Assembly: GCA_036496425.1 (NCBI GenBank)
Contig: DASXLG010000179.1
Span: 1-34,543 of the forward strand
DNA length: 34,543 bases
Reading direction: 5' to 3'
Origin: Terriglobia bacterium
Lineage (GTDB): Bacteria; Acidobacteriota; Terriglobia; 20CM-2-55-15
Shown here one piece after another: positions 7,582 through 16,310 of the stretch (position 1 is its first letter; each line of letters opens with the position of its first letter). Below the pieces are notes generated by a model that was not told the DNA's origin, made no database searches, and saw nothing but the letters and a program-made list of their open reading frames with translations. Both the position numbers and the translations under genes were made by a program.

Positions 7582-9012
7582 ATGTCGGCTCCCGCGCGCG
7601 TCACGACCGATATCCCGGAGCGGCTGGATCGGCTTCCCTGGAGCCGGTGGCACCTCCGGATGGTGACCGCCCTCGGCATCACATGGCTTCTCGATGGTCT
7701 CGAAGTGACCATGGCGGGCGCGCTGGCGAGCATCTTGAAAGACCCGCGCGCGCTGGGATTGAGCGACGTGGAAGTGGGCGCGAGCGCAACCGCGTACCTT
7801 GCGGGCGCGGTGGTCGGGGCGCTCCTGTTCGGATGGCTGACCGACCGGCTCGGGCGCAAGAAGCTATTTTTCGTAACCCTCGCCGTGTACCTGAGCGCCA
7901 CGGCGGCGACGGCGTTTTCGTGGAACGTCTGGAGTTTTGTCGCTTTCCGGGCGTTGACGGGATTCGGGATCGGCGGGGAATATTCGGCCATCAACTCCGC
8001 GATCGATGAGCTGATTCCGGCCGCCGTCAGGGGAACCGTCGACCTGATCGTCAATGCCACATTCTGGCTGGGAGCCGCGCTGGGTTCGCTGGCCACGCTG
8101 TTTCTGCTGGATTCCGGTCTATTGCCGCCCACCTTCGGCTGGCGTTTTGCGTTCGGTATCGGCGCCGTTCTCGGACTGGTCATCATTTTCATGCGTAAAC
8201 ACGTTCCGGAGAGTCCACGCTGGCTGCTGCTGCGCGGGCACACGGACGAAGCCGAAACGATCGTCACGAGCGTGGAGCAGGCTATTGAAAGGGAAAAAGG
8301 CCCGCTCCCGGCGGCGGAAGGTTCATTGACACTGACGGTGCGGCCGCATACGCCGCTGAGCGACGTCTGGCATGCCATGGTGCGCGAACATCCGCGGCGA
8401 TCGCTGCTCGGGTTTATTCTGATGTGTACGCAGGCGTTCTTCTACAACGCGATCTTTTTTACTTATGGCCTCGTGCTGACACAGTTTCTCCAGGTGGACA
8501 GCCGCCGCGTTTCGCTGTATCTCCTGCCTCTCGCGATCGGAAATTTTGCCGGCCCGCTCATCCTGGGTCGCTTCTTCGATACCGTCGGCCGTCGGCGCAT
8601 GATCGCCGGAACATACGGCCTGTCCGGAATCCTGCTGATGGGCGCCGCGTTCTTTTTTCGTCAAAACGATGCTGGGGCGATCGGACAGGCGATCTGGTTC
8701 ACGGCCATTTTCTTTGTCGCGTCCTCCGCGGCGAGCTCGGCCTATCTGACCGTCAGCGAGATCTTTCCGCTCGAAATTCGCGCTTTCGCCATTTCGATCT
8801 TCTATTCGGCGGGCACGCTTGTCGGCGGTGTCGGCGCGCCCGTCCTCTTCGGCCATCTTATCGAAACCGGTTCCCGTTCCGCGGTCTTTGAAGGCTACGT
8901 CATGGGAGCCGTTCTCATGATATGCGGCGCATTTGCGGAGGCTTGGCTTGGAATCGACGCCGAACGGCGGCCGCTGGAATCGATCGCCCCACCGATACAA
9001 TCGATTCGGTAG
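7582..9012 (+). CDS. Major facilitator superfamily transporter
   Basis: About 476 aa with 12 predicted membrane segments. The cytoplasmic loop 2-3 signature GWLTDRLGRKK and its second-half counterpart GRFFDTVGRRR are both present, and TM5 carries ELIPAAVRGTVD, typical of the sugar-porter/SV2-like branch. I place the start at ATG 7582; GTG 7573 is in frame with GGAAGG 12 bp upstream and is equally possible. The longer reading from 7537 would run into the divergent hydrolase gene. The roughly 70 bp between the two starts must hold both promoters. Substrate is not predictable; an organic acid or sugar would suit the subfamily. Confidence 0.87.
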   Translation: MSAPARVTTDIPERLDRLPWSRWHLRMVTALGITWLLDGLEVTMAGALASILKDPRALGLSDVEVGASATAYLAGAVVGALLFGWLTDRLGRKKLFFVTLAVYLSATAATAFSWNVWSFVAFRALTGFGIGGEYSAINSAIDELIPAAVRGTVDLIVNATFWLGAALGSLATLFLLDSGLLPPTFGWRFAFGIGAVLGLVIIFMRKHVPESPRWLLLRGHTDEAETIVTSVEQAIEREKGPLPAAEGSLTLTVRPHTPLSDVWHAMVREHPRRSLLGFILMCTQAFFYNAIFFTYGLVLTQFLQVDSRRVSLYLLPLAIGNFAGPLILGRFFDTVGRRRMIAGTYGLSGILLMGAAFFFRQNDAGAIGQAIWFTAIFFVASSAASSAYLTVSEIFPLEIRAFAISIFYSAGTLVGGVGAPVLFGHLIETGSRSAVFEGYVMGAVLMICGAFAEAWLGIDAERRPLESIAPPIQSIR

Positions 9013-9123
9013 AACAGCCGGCGGAAAAAACCAAGAGGCGATGTGGTGACTTCCGAAAGGCGCCTGTTAGGTTTCATAAATACTTCTTGGCGCCTGCACT
9101 TTGCCGTGTGTAGTATGGCGAAG

Positions 9124-9141
9124 CCGCCGGCACTCCGGCGG
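9124..9141. other. GC-rich hairpin in the 9013-9224 gap
   Basis: CCGCCGG and CCGGCGG pair around CACT. No T-run follows, so it is a poor intrinsic terminator. Upstream, the word GGCGCCTG occurs twice about 30 bp apart. A TAGTAT hexamer at 9112-9117 preceded by TTGCCG could be a promoter for the phosphoesterase gene. Nothing else is clear in this gap. Confidence 0.3.
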
Positions 9142-9224
9142 GCCCCCGAACAGCGTATCGAATCAGGCAGGCAGCACAGAAGCGCGCTTATGTGAGCGCT
9201 GCCCGCTTCTCGAAAGGACCATTC

Positions 9225-11615
9225 ATGACCCTTCGAAGGATTTGCTTTGCCGCGGCGGCTGTGCTCGCCGTCCTGTTGGGCTCCACCGCCCTTACGGCGC
9301 AAAACGTGTCGGCCTCGGCGAACGCCAATGTCCAACATGTCACGATCCTGCAAACGACCGACATTCACGATCACGCCAATGGCTCGGACCATGTCGGCCT
9401 TGACGTGAATCCGTTCACGGGCACCGGTTTGACCGGCGCCTATGCGCGCATTGCGAGCTATATCAATCATGTGCGTCTCACGGCCAACCATCCCGTGATC
9501 GTTGTCGATTCAGGCGACTGGACGATGGGTACGATCTACGACCTGATGGTTACGAAGCAGCCGGGGGCATTATTCTTTCTGCAGACAATGCAGTATGACT
9601 GCGTCACGCTGGGCAACCACGAATTTGATTACACCAGCGCCGGCCTGGCGCAAATGCTGGGTGCGGGTCAACGCGCTTTCGGATTCCGGATACCGATCGT
9701 TGCCACAAATATGAATCTCGGCGGGGATGCCGATCTGGCTCCGTTGTTCGGCCCCGGGAAGCTCATCGAGTCGTCTCATATCGACAGTCTGACGAATGGG
9801 CTGCGGGTCGGCTACATCGGGCTCATGGGCAGCAATGCCGCTTCCGATATCGCGGCGGCGGCGCCGGTAAGCTTCTGGGATCCGTCGGCGAATTACGCCG
9901 CCATCCAGGCGCAGGTGGATGCACTGCACAGGCAGGGCGTCCAGATTGTCATTGCGCTTTCCCATTCCGGTACCGACGCCACAGGCACTTCCGGCGAAGA
10001 CGTCGAGCTCGCGATGCACGTGCACGGAATCAATGTTATCGCGTCGGGTCACACGCACACGCCGCTGCCGCACGCTCAAACCGTGGGGAATGGAACCTGG
10101 AACACGTACATCGTAGATGCGGGCTGGGCGGGATCCAATGTCTCGCGCATCGACCTGACTTATCACCCGGCCACTGCGACGACCACGCTCGATGCATCCA
10201 GCAATCCCTTAATGACCGACTCCAGTCTCAAAGCCCTGGGCGTTTTTTTGCCGCTCGATCCATGGATGACGCTGGCGGTCGCTGGTGCGGATCTGGAGCT
10301 CAACACCACGTTGAAATCCTTTTTCGCTCAGACCTTCTCCGACTACAATCCGTTTCGCATCGGCACCGGTATTTATCATCCGGTTGGCACGACGGCGCAG
10401 ACCATGGCCTCTAACTCAACCGGCGTCGTGCCTGCGCCAAACGGCCTCGGTGATCTCGCCGCCGACTCCATTCGCGCTGCCGCCAACAACATCATCGCGC
10501 AAAATCTCGCCGCGACCGGAGGCAACCCGGGCAAAGCCCCGGGATTCGATTTCACGCCGATTCAGGTGGCGGTCGTGCCGACAGGAGCGTTGCGGGGCGC
10601 ATTGCAGGCGGGCGTGCCGCTCAGTTTCACCGATATGTACAGCATCTTGCCGCTCGGCTTCACGCCGGACTCGAGCCAGGCGCTTCCTGCCGGCTATCCA
10701 CTGATATCGACTTATTTCGAACCCGCCGACTTGAAGAAAATGTGCGCTCTGCAGCTCCTGGTGCAGAGCGGTCTGGCGTCCTCCGACGACTACGTGAACA
10801 TTTCCGGACTGCAGTACACACTTAATGCGGGTGGATCATACACGTATTTCAAGTACGCCACTGCGGCCGCGGTCCTGCAGTTAACGAGCGAAAAGGCGGC
10901 GTTCTCCGTTCAGGCCGGTAAAGCGCTGGTTGCTCTGACAACCCTCGGCAGCGATCAGGGCGCCGCGTTGCTTGCAGCATATGCCGCAGGCAATCCATAC
11001 GCGGTGGCGATGGTGAAGCTGAACGACGTTAACCCGGGAAGCGCGCAAATCGCACAGAATCTCGGTACTCTCGGTCAAGTTGCGGCGGCCGCGGCGGCGG
11101 ACAGCGTGAACGGTACCTCAACCCTGACGGCGCTTATCATGTCGACGGCTGTCGCTGCGGTCAACACCGTCGCGGGTTTTGCTCCGGGCGACAGTGCGAA
11201 TATCGGGCCCGCGACCCCGCTCTCATCCAGCGGCCGCGTGCGCGTGGTCCTGGATCTCTATACTCTCCTGCTCGTGAATGCGCTCGGCAGCGAACTGGGC
11301 GTTACCGTCTCGCCATACGCCGCAGCAACCGGAACCGTGGTTTTGTCGGCCGCCACCCTGCCCGCTGTCCTGGCCAACCGGATTGATGCCATGCCCTCCA
11401 TTCCCGGCATTCAGGAGCTGAAGGCATGGATGGCCTTGCTGTACTATGTTGGCTCTCCCCTCAGCGGCAGGATCACGTCGATCTATGCCTCGACCTCCGA
11501 CTTCAGCCAATTCGCGATGTTCGGCAGCGCCGTACGAAACAGGAGCGCCGTATATCCGGTCGCGAGCATCGGGCAGCTTCTGCTCACGGTAGAGAGCCTG
11601 ACGAGCGCCCCGTAA
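9225..11615 (+). CDS. Exported 5'-nucleotidase-like metallophosphoesterase
   Basis: The ATG at 9225 has GAAAGGA 6 bp upstream and starts a signal peptide (ALTAQ cleavage region), giving 796 aa. The N-terminal calcineurin-like domain carries the metal ligands in order: QTTDIHDH (residues 44-50), DSGDWTMGT (95-103), LGNHEFD (129-135), then ALSHSG and SGHTHT. The C-terminal half has the 5'-nucleotidase substrate-binding fold, with NGLGDLAADSIRAAANN and a DMYSILPLG segment. The usual N-G-G-I-R motif of that domain reads PTGALRG, so only the final Arg is retained. Expected role is hydrolysis of nucleotides or cyclic nucleotides in the periplasm for phosphate or nucleoside uptake. The extra ~300 residues at the C-terminus are Ala/Gly-rich and longer than in UshA. 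Confidence 0.87.
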   Translation: MTLRRICFAAAAVLAVLLGSTALTAQNVSASANANVQHVTILQTTDIHDHANGSDHVGLDVNPFTGTGLTGAYARIASYINHVRLTANHPVIVVDSGDWTMGTIYDLMVTKQPGALFFLQTMQYDCVTLGNHEFDYTSAGLAQMLGAGQRAFGFRIPIVATNMNLGGDADLAPLFGPGKLIESSHIDSLTNGLRVGYIGLMGSNAASDIAAAAPVSFWDPSANYAAIQAQVDALHRQGVQIVIALSHSGTDATGTSGEDVELAMHVHGINVIASGHTHTPLPHAQTVGNGTWNTYIVDAGWAGSNVSRIDLTYHPATATTTLDASSNPLMTDSSLKALGVFLPLDPWMTLAVAGADLELNTTLKSFFAQTFSDYNPFRIGTGIYHPVGTTAQTMASNSTGVVPAPNGLGDLAADSIRAAANNIIAQNLAATGGNPGKAPGFDFTPIQVAVVPTGALRGALQAGVPLSFTDMYSILPLGFTPDSSQALPAGYPLISTYFEPADLKKMCALQLLVQSGLASSDDYVNISGLQYTLNAGGSYTYFKYATAAAVLQLTSEKAAFSVQAGKALVALTTLGSDQGAALLAAYAAGNPYAVAMVKLNDVNPGSAQIAQNLGTLGQVAAAAAADSVNGTSTLTALIMSTAVAAVNTVAGFAPGDSANIGPATPLSSSGRVRVVLDLYTLLLVNALGSELGVTVSPYAAATGTVVLSAATLPAVLANRIDAMPSIPGIQELKAWMALLYYVGSPLSGRITSIYASTSDFSQFAMFGSAVRNRSAVYPVASIGQLLLTVESLTSAP

Positions 11616-11659
11616 GGGCCGCAAGCTGGATCGGCAGCGGAACGCTCAGGTGTGTGCAG

Positions 11660-12514
11660 TCAGTGTCTGATCTCCGCCATGCGTTTCAGCAGAGCTTCGA
11701 GAGGCAGGCCGCCGAAATTCAAATCCAGAATGATATGGTTTACTCCGATGTCTTCGAGGGTTCGGTATTCGTCGGCAGAAGGATTCGAGAATGCGCGGTA
11801 ATACACGCCGAAATCCTCCGGCCGCTTTCCTTTCGCTTTGGCGGCCGCGTGTAGCCCGCCGATCATGCCTTTGAGATGCTCGAGCGGCACACCCGCAGGA
11901 TTCCATCCGTTACCGAGATCGATGACGCGCTCGAAAGTTTTTCCGACAAAGCCACCGAAAACGATCGGGGGGTGCGGCTTCTGCACCGGCTTCGGGCCGA
12001 TGTAGGAGCTGGGAATATTGAAGAACTTTCCGGAGAACTTGACAGGATCATCCGCCCAGATTGTCTTCAAGACCTGTACAAATTCATCGGCCCGCCGTCC
12101 GCGAGTCTTGAATTCGACGCCCGCCGTCTCGATTTCATCGGGGGACCAGCCGACTCCGAATCCACAGATCAGCCTGCCATTCGAAAGCACATCCAGCGTT
12201 GCAAGCCGGCGCGCCAGGTCCAGTGGTTCGTGATTGCTGAGAACGATGACGCTGCTTCCGAGCCGGATGCGCGAGGTCACCGCGGCTGCAAACGTAAGCG
12301 ATTCGATCGGATCGAAAACGATCTTGTACTCCTCCGGAAGCTTGCCGTCCGGCGACGCAGGGTAAGGCACCTTCGGATGGACCGGCACCAGGGTCCGCTC
12401 GAGCACCCAGAGCGAGTCATAGCCAAGCGTTTCCGCATGCTGCGCTACCGACCGGATCGCCTCTGCCGAGGCAAGTTGTCCGACGTGTGGTAGTGAAAGC
12501 CCGAATTTCAGCAT
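11660..12514 (-). CDS. LLM-class (luciferase-like) flavin/F420-dependent oxidoreductase
   Basis: Translation from ATG 12514 is favoured because GAGGAG lies 10 bp upstream and the protein then begins directly with the first strand, MLKFGLSLPHVG. The 284-aa product is a bacterial-luciferase TIM barrel: AETLGYDSLWVLER, RIRLGSSVIVLSNHEP, and the hallmark LDVLSNGRLICGFGVGW, followed by PPIVFGG. This arrangement is typical of F420-dependent LLM oxidoreductases, although FMN cannot be excluded. It is the last gene of a same-strand series starting with the sigma factor and lies 54 bp after the kinase-like gene. Substrate unknown. Confidence 0.9.
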   Translation of the reverse strand: MLKFGLSLPHVGQLASAEAIRSVAQHAETLGYDSLWVLERTLVPVHPKVPYPASPDGKLPEEYKIVFDPIESLTFAAAVTSRIRLGSSVIVLSNHEPLDLARRLATLDVLSNGRLICGFGVGWSPDEIETAGVEFKTRGRRADEFVQVLKTIWADDPVKFSGKFFNIPSSYIGPKPVQKPHPPIVFGGFVGKTFERVIDLGNGWNPAGVPLEHLKGMIGGLHAAAKAKGKRPEDFGVYYRAFSNPSADEYRTLEDIGVNHIILDLNFGGLPLEALLKRMAEIRH

Positions 12515-12568
12515 CTGATATTTACTCCTCTCAACGCTCCATAGCGCGGTCACTGCGTTTTTTCGATG

Positions 12569-13777
12569 TCAGCCTCTGCGGATTTCGGAGCCGGGGAACC
12601 GGATCTGAATGCGATAAACCTTTTTGATCCGGCATTCGATAGCGCCGGTCTTCAGATCAAACCGTTCGGGCACATCGAGGCGGTGGATGTCCACCACGGC
12701 GTGATAACCGCGTTCGGAAAACACGTCGATCAGCATGGCGAGAGCGAGCGGATCATCGAGCACGGGATCTTCGGTGTTGATGTGTGCGATGCCGGAGATG
12801 GCGTGCCGCAGCACGATCGGAATCATTTTCTTTTCGATGAATGAGACCACGCCGGCGAACAGCTGGCTGTAGTCGTGTTCGTAGCTGTCGAGGCGCTTGA
12901 CCATCTCCTGCCGGGCATGGACCGTGATCGCGCTCGCCACCGGCACCCCATGCAGTCGATCGACGGTCCGGGGATCGAGTTCGAGCGTGCTCTGGTACTG
13001 CAGCTCGTCCAGGATGTTCTTTTCGACTTCTTCGAACGTGCCCTGGGCGCTGATGAAGTGATAGTGAAAGATCTCCTTCAACGATTGCAGCGCGTCCCAG
13101 GTCTGCTCTTTGAACGTCTGATACCGGCGGCGGGCGAGAGCTTCGTCGTGGTCGGTCGGGCGATCCTCGAGCAACGCTCCCATTCCCGAGCGCACCACTT
13201 CGGAGTTGTGGTCGTACGTTTCGCGCCCGCGCTTCAACTGCCGGATGACGGATTCGGTCTCATCGACGAACAGAACCATGATGTGGATTGTCGGGCGGGG
13301 AAAATGTGCGCGTGACGGACCGTTATAGAAGCTCTGCCGGAGTTCATTGAGCTTGTCGACCAGCAGTTTCAGGGACTCGACCTGAACTTTCGTTCGCGGA
13401 AAACCGTCGAGGATCACGCCATGCTCGTATTCCTTGCGAAGCAGCTCTCGCAGGACGAGGCCGATCACTTCCCGATCGCCGACCATGTTGCCCGCGTCTT
13501 TCAGGGCTTTTGCCTCCGGCGAGTCGAGCAGGGCACTGATCACGATGGGCGGACAGATGATGCCGCGGGTCTTCGCGATGAACGCGGTGTTGGTTCCTTT
13601 ACCGGCGCCGGGCGCGCCGCCCAGCAGAATGATTTCCTTCGGAAATCGGAGGCGTTCGCGGCCGAACTCGTCCTCGAGTTCCTGCCAGGCCGATTGAAAA
13701 ATCAGCTGGGCGTCCTTGATCTCGAGATCGGCCGATTTGTCGGAGCCGGGTTTTGGGGCAGTTTCCGAAAGTTGCAT
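12569..13777 (-). CDS. Adenylate kinase-like protein with extra C-terminal domain
   Basis: A 402-aa protein, about twice the length of normal adenylate kinase. After a ~45-residue N-terminal extension comes the P-loop GGAPGAGKGT (53-62), then a lid-hinge motif DGFPRT (124-129) and an R-R-x-Y-Q-x-F segment near residue 218, all as in nucleoside monophosphate kinases. The AMP-binding T/S-G-D-x-(L/M)R element is replaced by ISALLDSPEAKAL. From about residue 270 to the end is an unrecognised alpha/beta segment ending in a charged strand-rich tail. It probably phosphorylates a nucleotide or related substrate, but it is unlikely to be the housekeeping Adk, and a non-canonical acceptor is possible. 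It follows the ZAS protein by 48 bp. Confidence 0.75.
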   Translation of the reverse strand: MQLSETAPKPGSDKSADLEIKDAQLIFQSAWQELEDEFGRERLRFPKEIILLGGAPGAGKGTNTAFIAKTRGIICPPIVISALLDSPEAKALKDAGNMVGDREVIGLVLRELLRKEYEHGVILDGFPRTKVQVESLKLLVDKLNELRQSFYNGPSRAHFPRPTIHIMVLFVDETESVIRQLKRGRETYDHNSEVVRSGMGALLEDRPTDHDEALARRRYQTFKEQTWDALQSLKEIFHYHFISAQGTFEEVEKNILDELQYQSTLELDPRTVDRLHGVPVASAITVHARQEMVKRLDSYEHDYSQLFAGVVSFIEKKMIPIVLRHAISGIAHINTEDPVLDDPLALAMLIDVFSERGYHAVVDIHRLDVPERFDLKTGAIECRIKKVYRIQIRFPGSEIRRG

Positions 13778-13825
13778 GCGGGCGAAGATTAACCTCGAAC
13801 GGGACGATCCGCAATTAGAGATTAA

Positions 13826-14449
13826 CTATGAGCCCTGCGAGGGCAGGCTTGAAATCCGGACAACGCGATCTGCAAGCTGGATCTGGAGGCTGTACGCGGC
13901 ATCGCTCAAATCGGGAAAAATGAACTCCCCCCAGTCGCTGAGCGGAGAACTGGCGATGTGGTCCCCGTCTTGAACCAGGTCGACGTGGGCCGAAGGGTCG
14001 GCAATCGGAGAGGCATTTTTCTGTGAAACCTGGCCGGTCAGCGTGATTTTCCGGCTGCCGGAAGGCCGGATCGAGATCGCAACCTCGATGTCGGCCGCCT
14101 CATAAGTCATCTCGCGGGAGCCGCCTTCAGAGCGGCGAACGCCGGCGGTAGCTGGACTGGATAAGCTGTCGAATGTTAAAGATGCAAGGATATAATTGCC
14201 GAATTGCTTTAAGTAGTCCGGGCGCCGGGCGAGGCGCAGAACCGAGTCCAGCGCCGCCTGCGGCGGTTCGAATTCCATTTCCTGGGGGCCGAGATCCGCT
14301 GATGCCTGCATCCATGAGAGGCGATCCATGCATACGGCGCAATCTTCGAGGTGCGATTTGGAGGCATCGTCCAGTTCTACCTTCATTTTCGCGAACTCGA
14401 ACAGGGCGCCGACGCCAACATGGCTGTTATTCCTGAGAGTCATAATCAT
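13826..14449 (-). CDS. Putative soluble ZAS-type anti-sigma protein
   Basis: A 207-aa protein encoded 63 bp downstream of the sigma factor on the same strand. Residues 33-40 read HLEDCAVC, the H-x3-C-x2-C signature of zinc-binding anti-sigma (ZAS) domains, preceded by an amphipathic helix as in that family. Unlike most ZAS anti-sigma factors it has no hydrophobic membrane segment. Instead, residues 120-200 form a strand-rich domain (KITLTGQVSQKN, HVDLVQDGDHI, WGEFIFPDLSDAAYSLQI) resembling carboxypeptidase-regulatory-like beta-sandwiches. A role as partner and inhibitor of the adjacent sigma factor is inferred from motif and position. No clear Shine-Dalgarno precedes the ATG, which may indicate translational coupling or a different start such as the ATG at 14443. 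Confidence 0.65.
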   Translation of the reverse strand: MIMTLRNNSHVGVGALFEFAKMKVELDDASKSHLEDCAVCMDRLSWMQASADLGPQEMEFEPPQAALDSVLRLARRPDYLKQFGNYILASLTFDSLSSPATAGVRRSEGGSREMTYEAADIEVAISIRPSGSRKITLTGQVSQKNASPIADPSAHVDLVQDGDHIASSPLSDWGEFIFPDLSDAAYSLQIQLADRVVRISSLPSQGS

Positions 14450-14512
14450 AGTGTCTACTGTTAAGTGGCCGCTAAACCCGAAAAAAGTACGGGGGCGGAA
14501 AAATTCGGGAAT

Positions 14513-15076
14513 TCAACGCTCGTAGCCCTGATTCTCCAATAACTTACCTAGCCGTTCAAGACACCGGTCACGGGTAAACCCGATGGAGTTAGACGACAAA
14601 CCAAGCCGTTTGGCGATTTCCGCATACGTCGGAAAGGGGTCCTCAAAAAAAAGCGCCTGGATCACCTGCTTGCATCGCGGACTGAGTTGCTCGATGCCAG
14701 TCCGGATCATGTGTTCCTGATCCAGCCGCCGGACCAAACCTCCACTAGGGTCATCGGACAAACTGTCGCTTTCCAATAGACCCACCATGGCGGGATCGCT
14801 CTGATTTTTCTGCCGGAAACGGTAACACTTCCGGACCGCAATCCGGACGAGCCAGGCTTGAAGCCGGTCCAGATCCCGGAGAAGCCGGAGTTCCTGAAAG
14901 CAGTCGAGCCAGACAGCCTGGAAAATTTCCATCGCGTCCTCGCGTGGGAGCCCGTATTTGTAGGGAATCGAATAGATCAGTCGTTTGTAGCGGTTGACGA
15001 TGATTTCCCAGGCGTCGCCGTCGCCGTCGAGGCAGGCGCGGATCAGTTCCGGATCGCTGCGTTCGGAGGCGGGCAT
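14513..15076 (-). CDS. ECF-type RNA polymerase sigma factor
   Basis: 187 aa with the two conserved regions of sigma-70 family ECF factors. Region 2 covers about residues 10-85 (AWEIIVNRYKRLIYSI, EDAMEIFQAVWLDCF, AWLVRIAVRKCYRFRQK). Region 4 covers about 125-182 (IEQLSPRCKQVIQALFF, TYAEIAKRLGLSSNSIGFTR). Region 4 contains the helix-turn-helix that reads the -35 element. It is followed by the ZAS-type gene, the usual arrangement for a sigma/anti-sigma pair, and lies divergent to a small gene at 15124. The target regulon is unknown, and no pair of matching promoter motifs is obvious in the window. Confidence 0.92.
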   Translation of the reverse strand: MPASERSDPELIRACLDGDGDAWEIIVNRYKRLIYSIPYKYGLPREDAMEIFQAVWLDCFQELRLLRDLDRLQAWLVRIAVRKCYRFRQKNQSDPAMVGLLESDSLSDDPSGGLVRRLDQEHMIRTGIEQLSPRCKQVIQALFFEDPFPTYAEIAKRLGLSSNSIGFTRDRCLERLGKLLENQGYER

Positions 15077-15123
15077 TAAAGCGGCCCGCGGACCTGCCGA
15101 TAAAGAGGTTGAGGTCTTGGCAT

Positions 15124-15300
15124 ATGCGATTTGTGCGAGTGCAATACGACGGTTACAACCGGCAATTCAAATTGGCCGATCGCGAGTTCGCTTCCGAACT
15201 TGAAGCCGGTGGCACGTATCTGATCGCGGATCTTTCGCCTTCCGACTTCATTCCCGTCGGCGAACTGGAACTCGAGATCGCTAAGGCGCGATTGGACTAG
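15124..15300 (+). CDS. Small hypothetical protein (58 aa)
   Basis: The ATG at 15124 has GAGG at 15111-15114, 9 bp upstream. The product (MRFVRVQYDGYNRQFKL through ELEIAKARLD) is short, acidic at its C-terminal half and has no membrane segment or recognised motif. Composition looks protein-like: alternating strands then helix. It is divergent from the sigma gene (47-bp gap) and its last 20 bp overlap the end of the convergent gene at 15281. It could be a regulator of or target for the sigma factor, but that is only positional. Confidence 0.6.
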   Translation: MRFVRVQYDGYNRQFKLADREFASELEAGGTYLIADLSPSDFIPVGELELEIAKARLD

Positions 15301-16111
15301 TCTTCGAGTCGGCCGGGCCTTCGAAAACGGCCTCGGGAAAATGGTTGTTATCCTGGCAAACATACTCGAAAAGGTCCAACCCCTCCGTCCAACGCAGGTT
15401 GAACCCGCTTGACCATGGCGCAGTGTAAGCGCCCGGGTCGTCGATCGTCACTTCATATTTCAAGGTTCGGGCATCGCTGCGCGTGAAGCGCTCGGTGAGA
15501 TGCAGCCTGTCGGTGTGCGGCAGGCCGTCGCGGCTCAGCCAGAACTTTTCATTGAAGCCGACGGCATCGACGACCAGCGTATCGCCTTCCCAATGGCCGA
15601 TCGAATCCCCGTAATAGCTGGGCAGCAGGTTTTTGGGATGTTCCTTCCGGTCCATATAAATGGTGCGGAACGAATGCGGTCCGCCGATGTCGAAAATGAA
15701 AACGCGTTGAAGCTCCGGCATTTCCACAATCTCAAATCCGTAGGGCGTCACGAACTCGCGTGGTCCGCCCGAAGGCTTGCATCGGGCATGCGGCTCAAAG
15801 CGGAGCGTTTCGGCATGACGTTCGTTGACCATCGCTCGCGCCCAATCCTGGAGCGGAACATCTTTGATATCGATCCAGGCATTGAGCGTGGTACGCGCCT
15901 CGTAGCTCTTCGGATTGATGACGAGGCGCCCGTCACCCTGCCAGACACCGGATTTCCCGGGCACGGCCGCTAAATTGACATGACCGTTGGCAAGCCGGGG
16001 AGCCGGACCGGCCGGGGCCGGGGCCGCGGCATTTCCGCGCTGTCCCTGTTGTGCGGCTAAAGGTAAACAGGTAAGGAGCACCAGGCATGTCACGATCGGC
16101 CAATTTCGCAC
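15281..16111 (-). CDS. Secreted conserved hypothetical protein
   Basis: A GTG at 16111 preceded by GGGAGG (6 bp away) starts a 276-aa protein with a signal peptide (NWPIVTCLVLLTCLPLAAQ). The longer frame from 16189 runs through a repeat-like CCTTTTGTGGCC tract and lacks a Shine-Dalgarno. The mature protein starts with an Ala/Pro linker, then a conserved-looking domain with DSIGHWEGDTLVVDAVGFNE, DGLPHTDRLHLTERF and KYEVTIDDPGAYTAPW. I recognise this as an abundant uncharacterised family in Acidobacteria and Proteobacteria, rich in His, Asp and aromatic residues. Activity is unknown. It ends inside the 3' end of the convergent small gene. Confidence 0.8.
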   Translation of the reverse strand: MRNWPIVTCLVLLTCLPLAAQQGQRGNAAAPAPAGPAPRLANGHVNLAAVPGKSGVWQGDGRLVINPKSYEARTTLNAWIDIKDVPLQDWARAMVNERHAETLRFEPHARCKPSGGPREFVTPYGFEIVEMPELQRVFIFDIGGPHSFRTIYMDRKEHPKNLLPSYYGDSIGHWEGDTLVVDAVGFNEKFWLSRDGLPHTDRLHLTERFTRSDARTLKYEVTIDDPGAYTAPWSSGFNLRWTEGLDLFEYVCQDNNHFPEAVFEGPADSKTSPIAP

Positions 16112-16310
16112 TGTAACCTCCCGAAGGAATCCCAATATACTGCAGCATCGCATAAACGGTTTTGTAATCTTTGTGCCTTTTGTGGCCATTCTTCTTCCCT
16201 CCGGTGGAATCCCCGGACCCTGCCGGACTCGAATTCACGCGCCAAAGTGTTGGTAGACCGGATGCAGCCTTCTCTGACGTCTCTCAAAATTCCACCCAGG
16301 AGATAACTGA

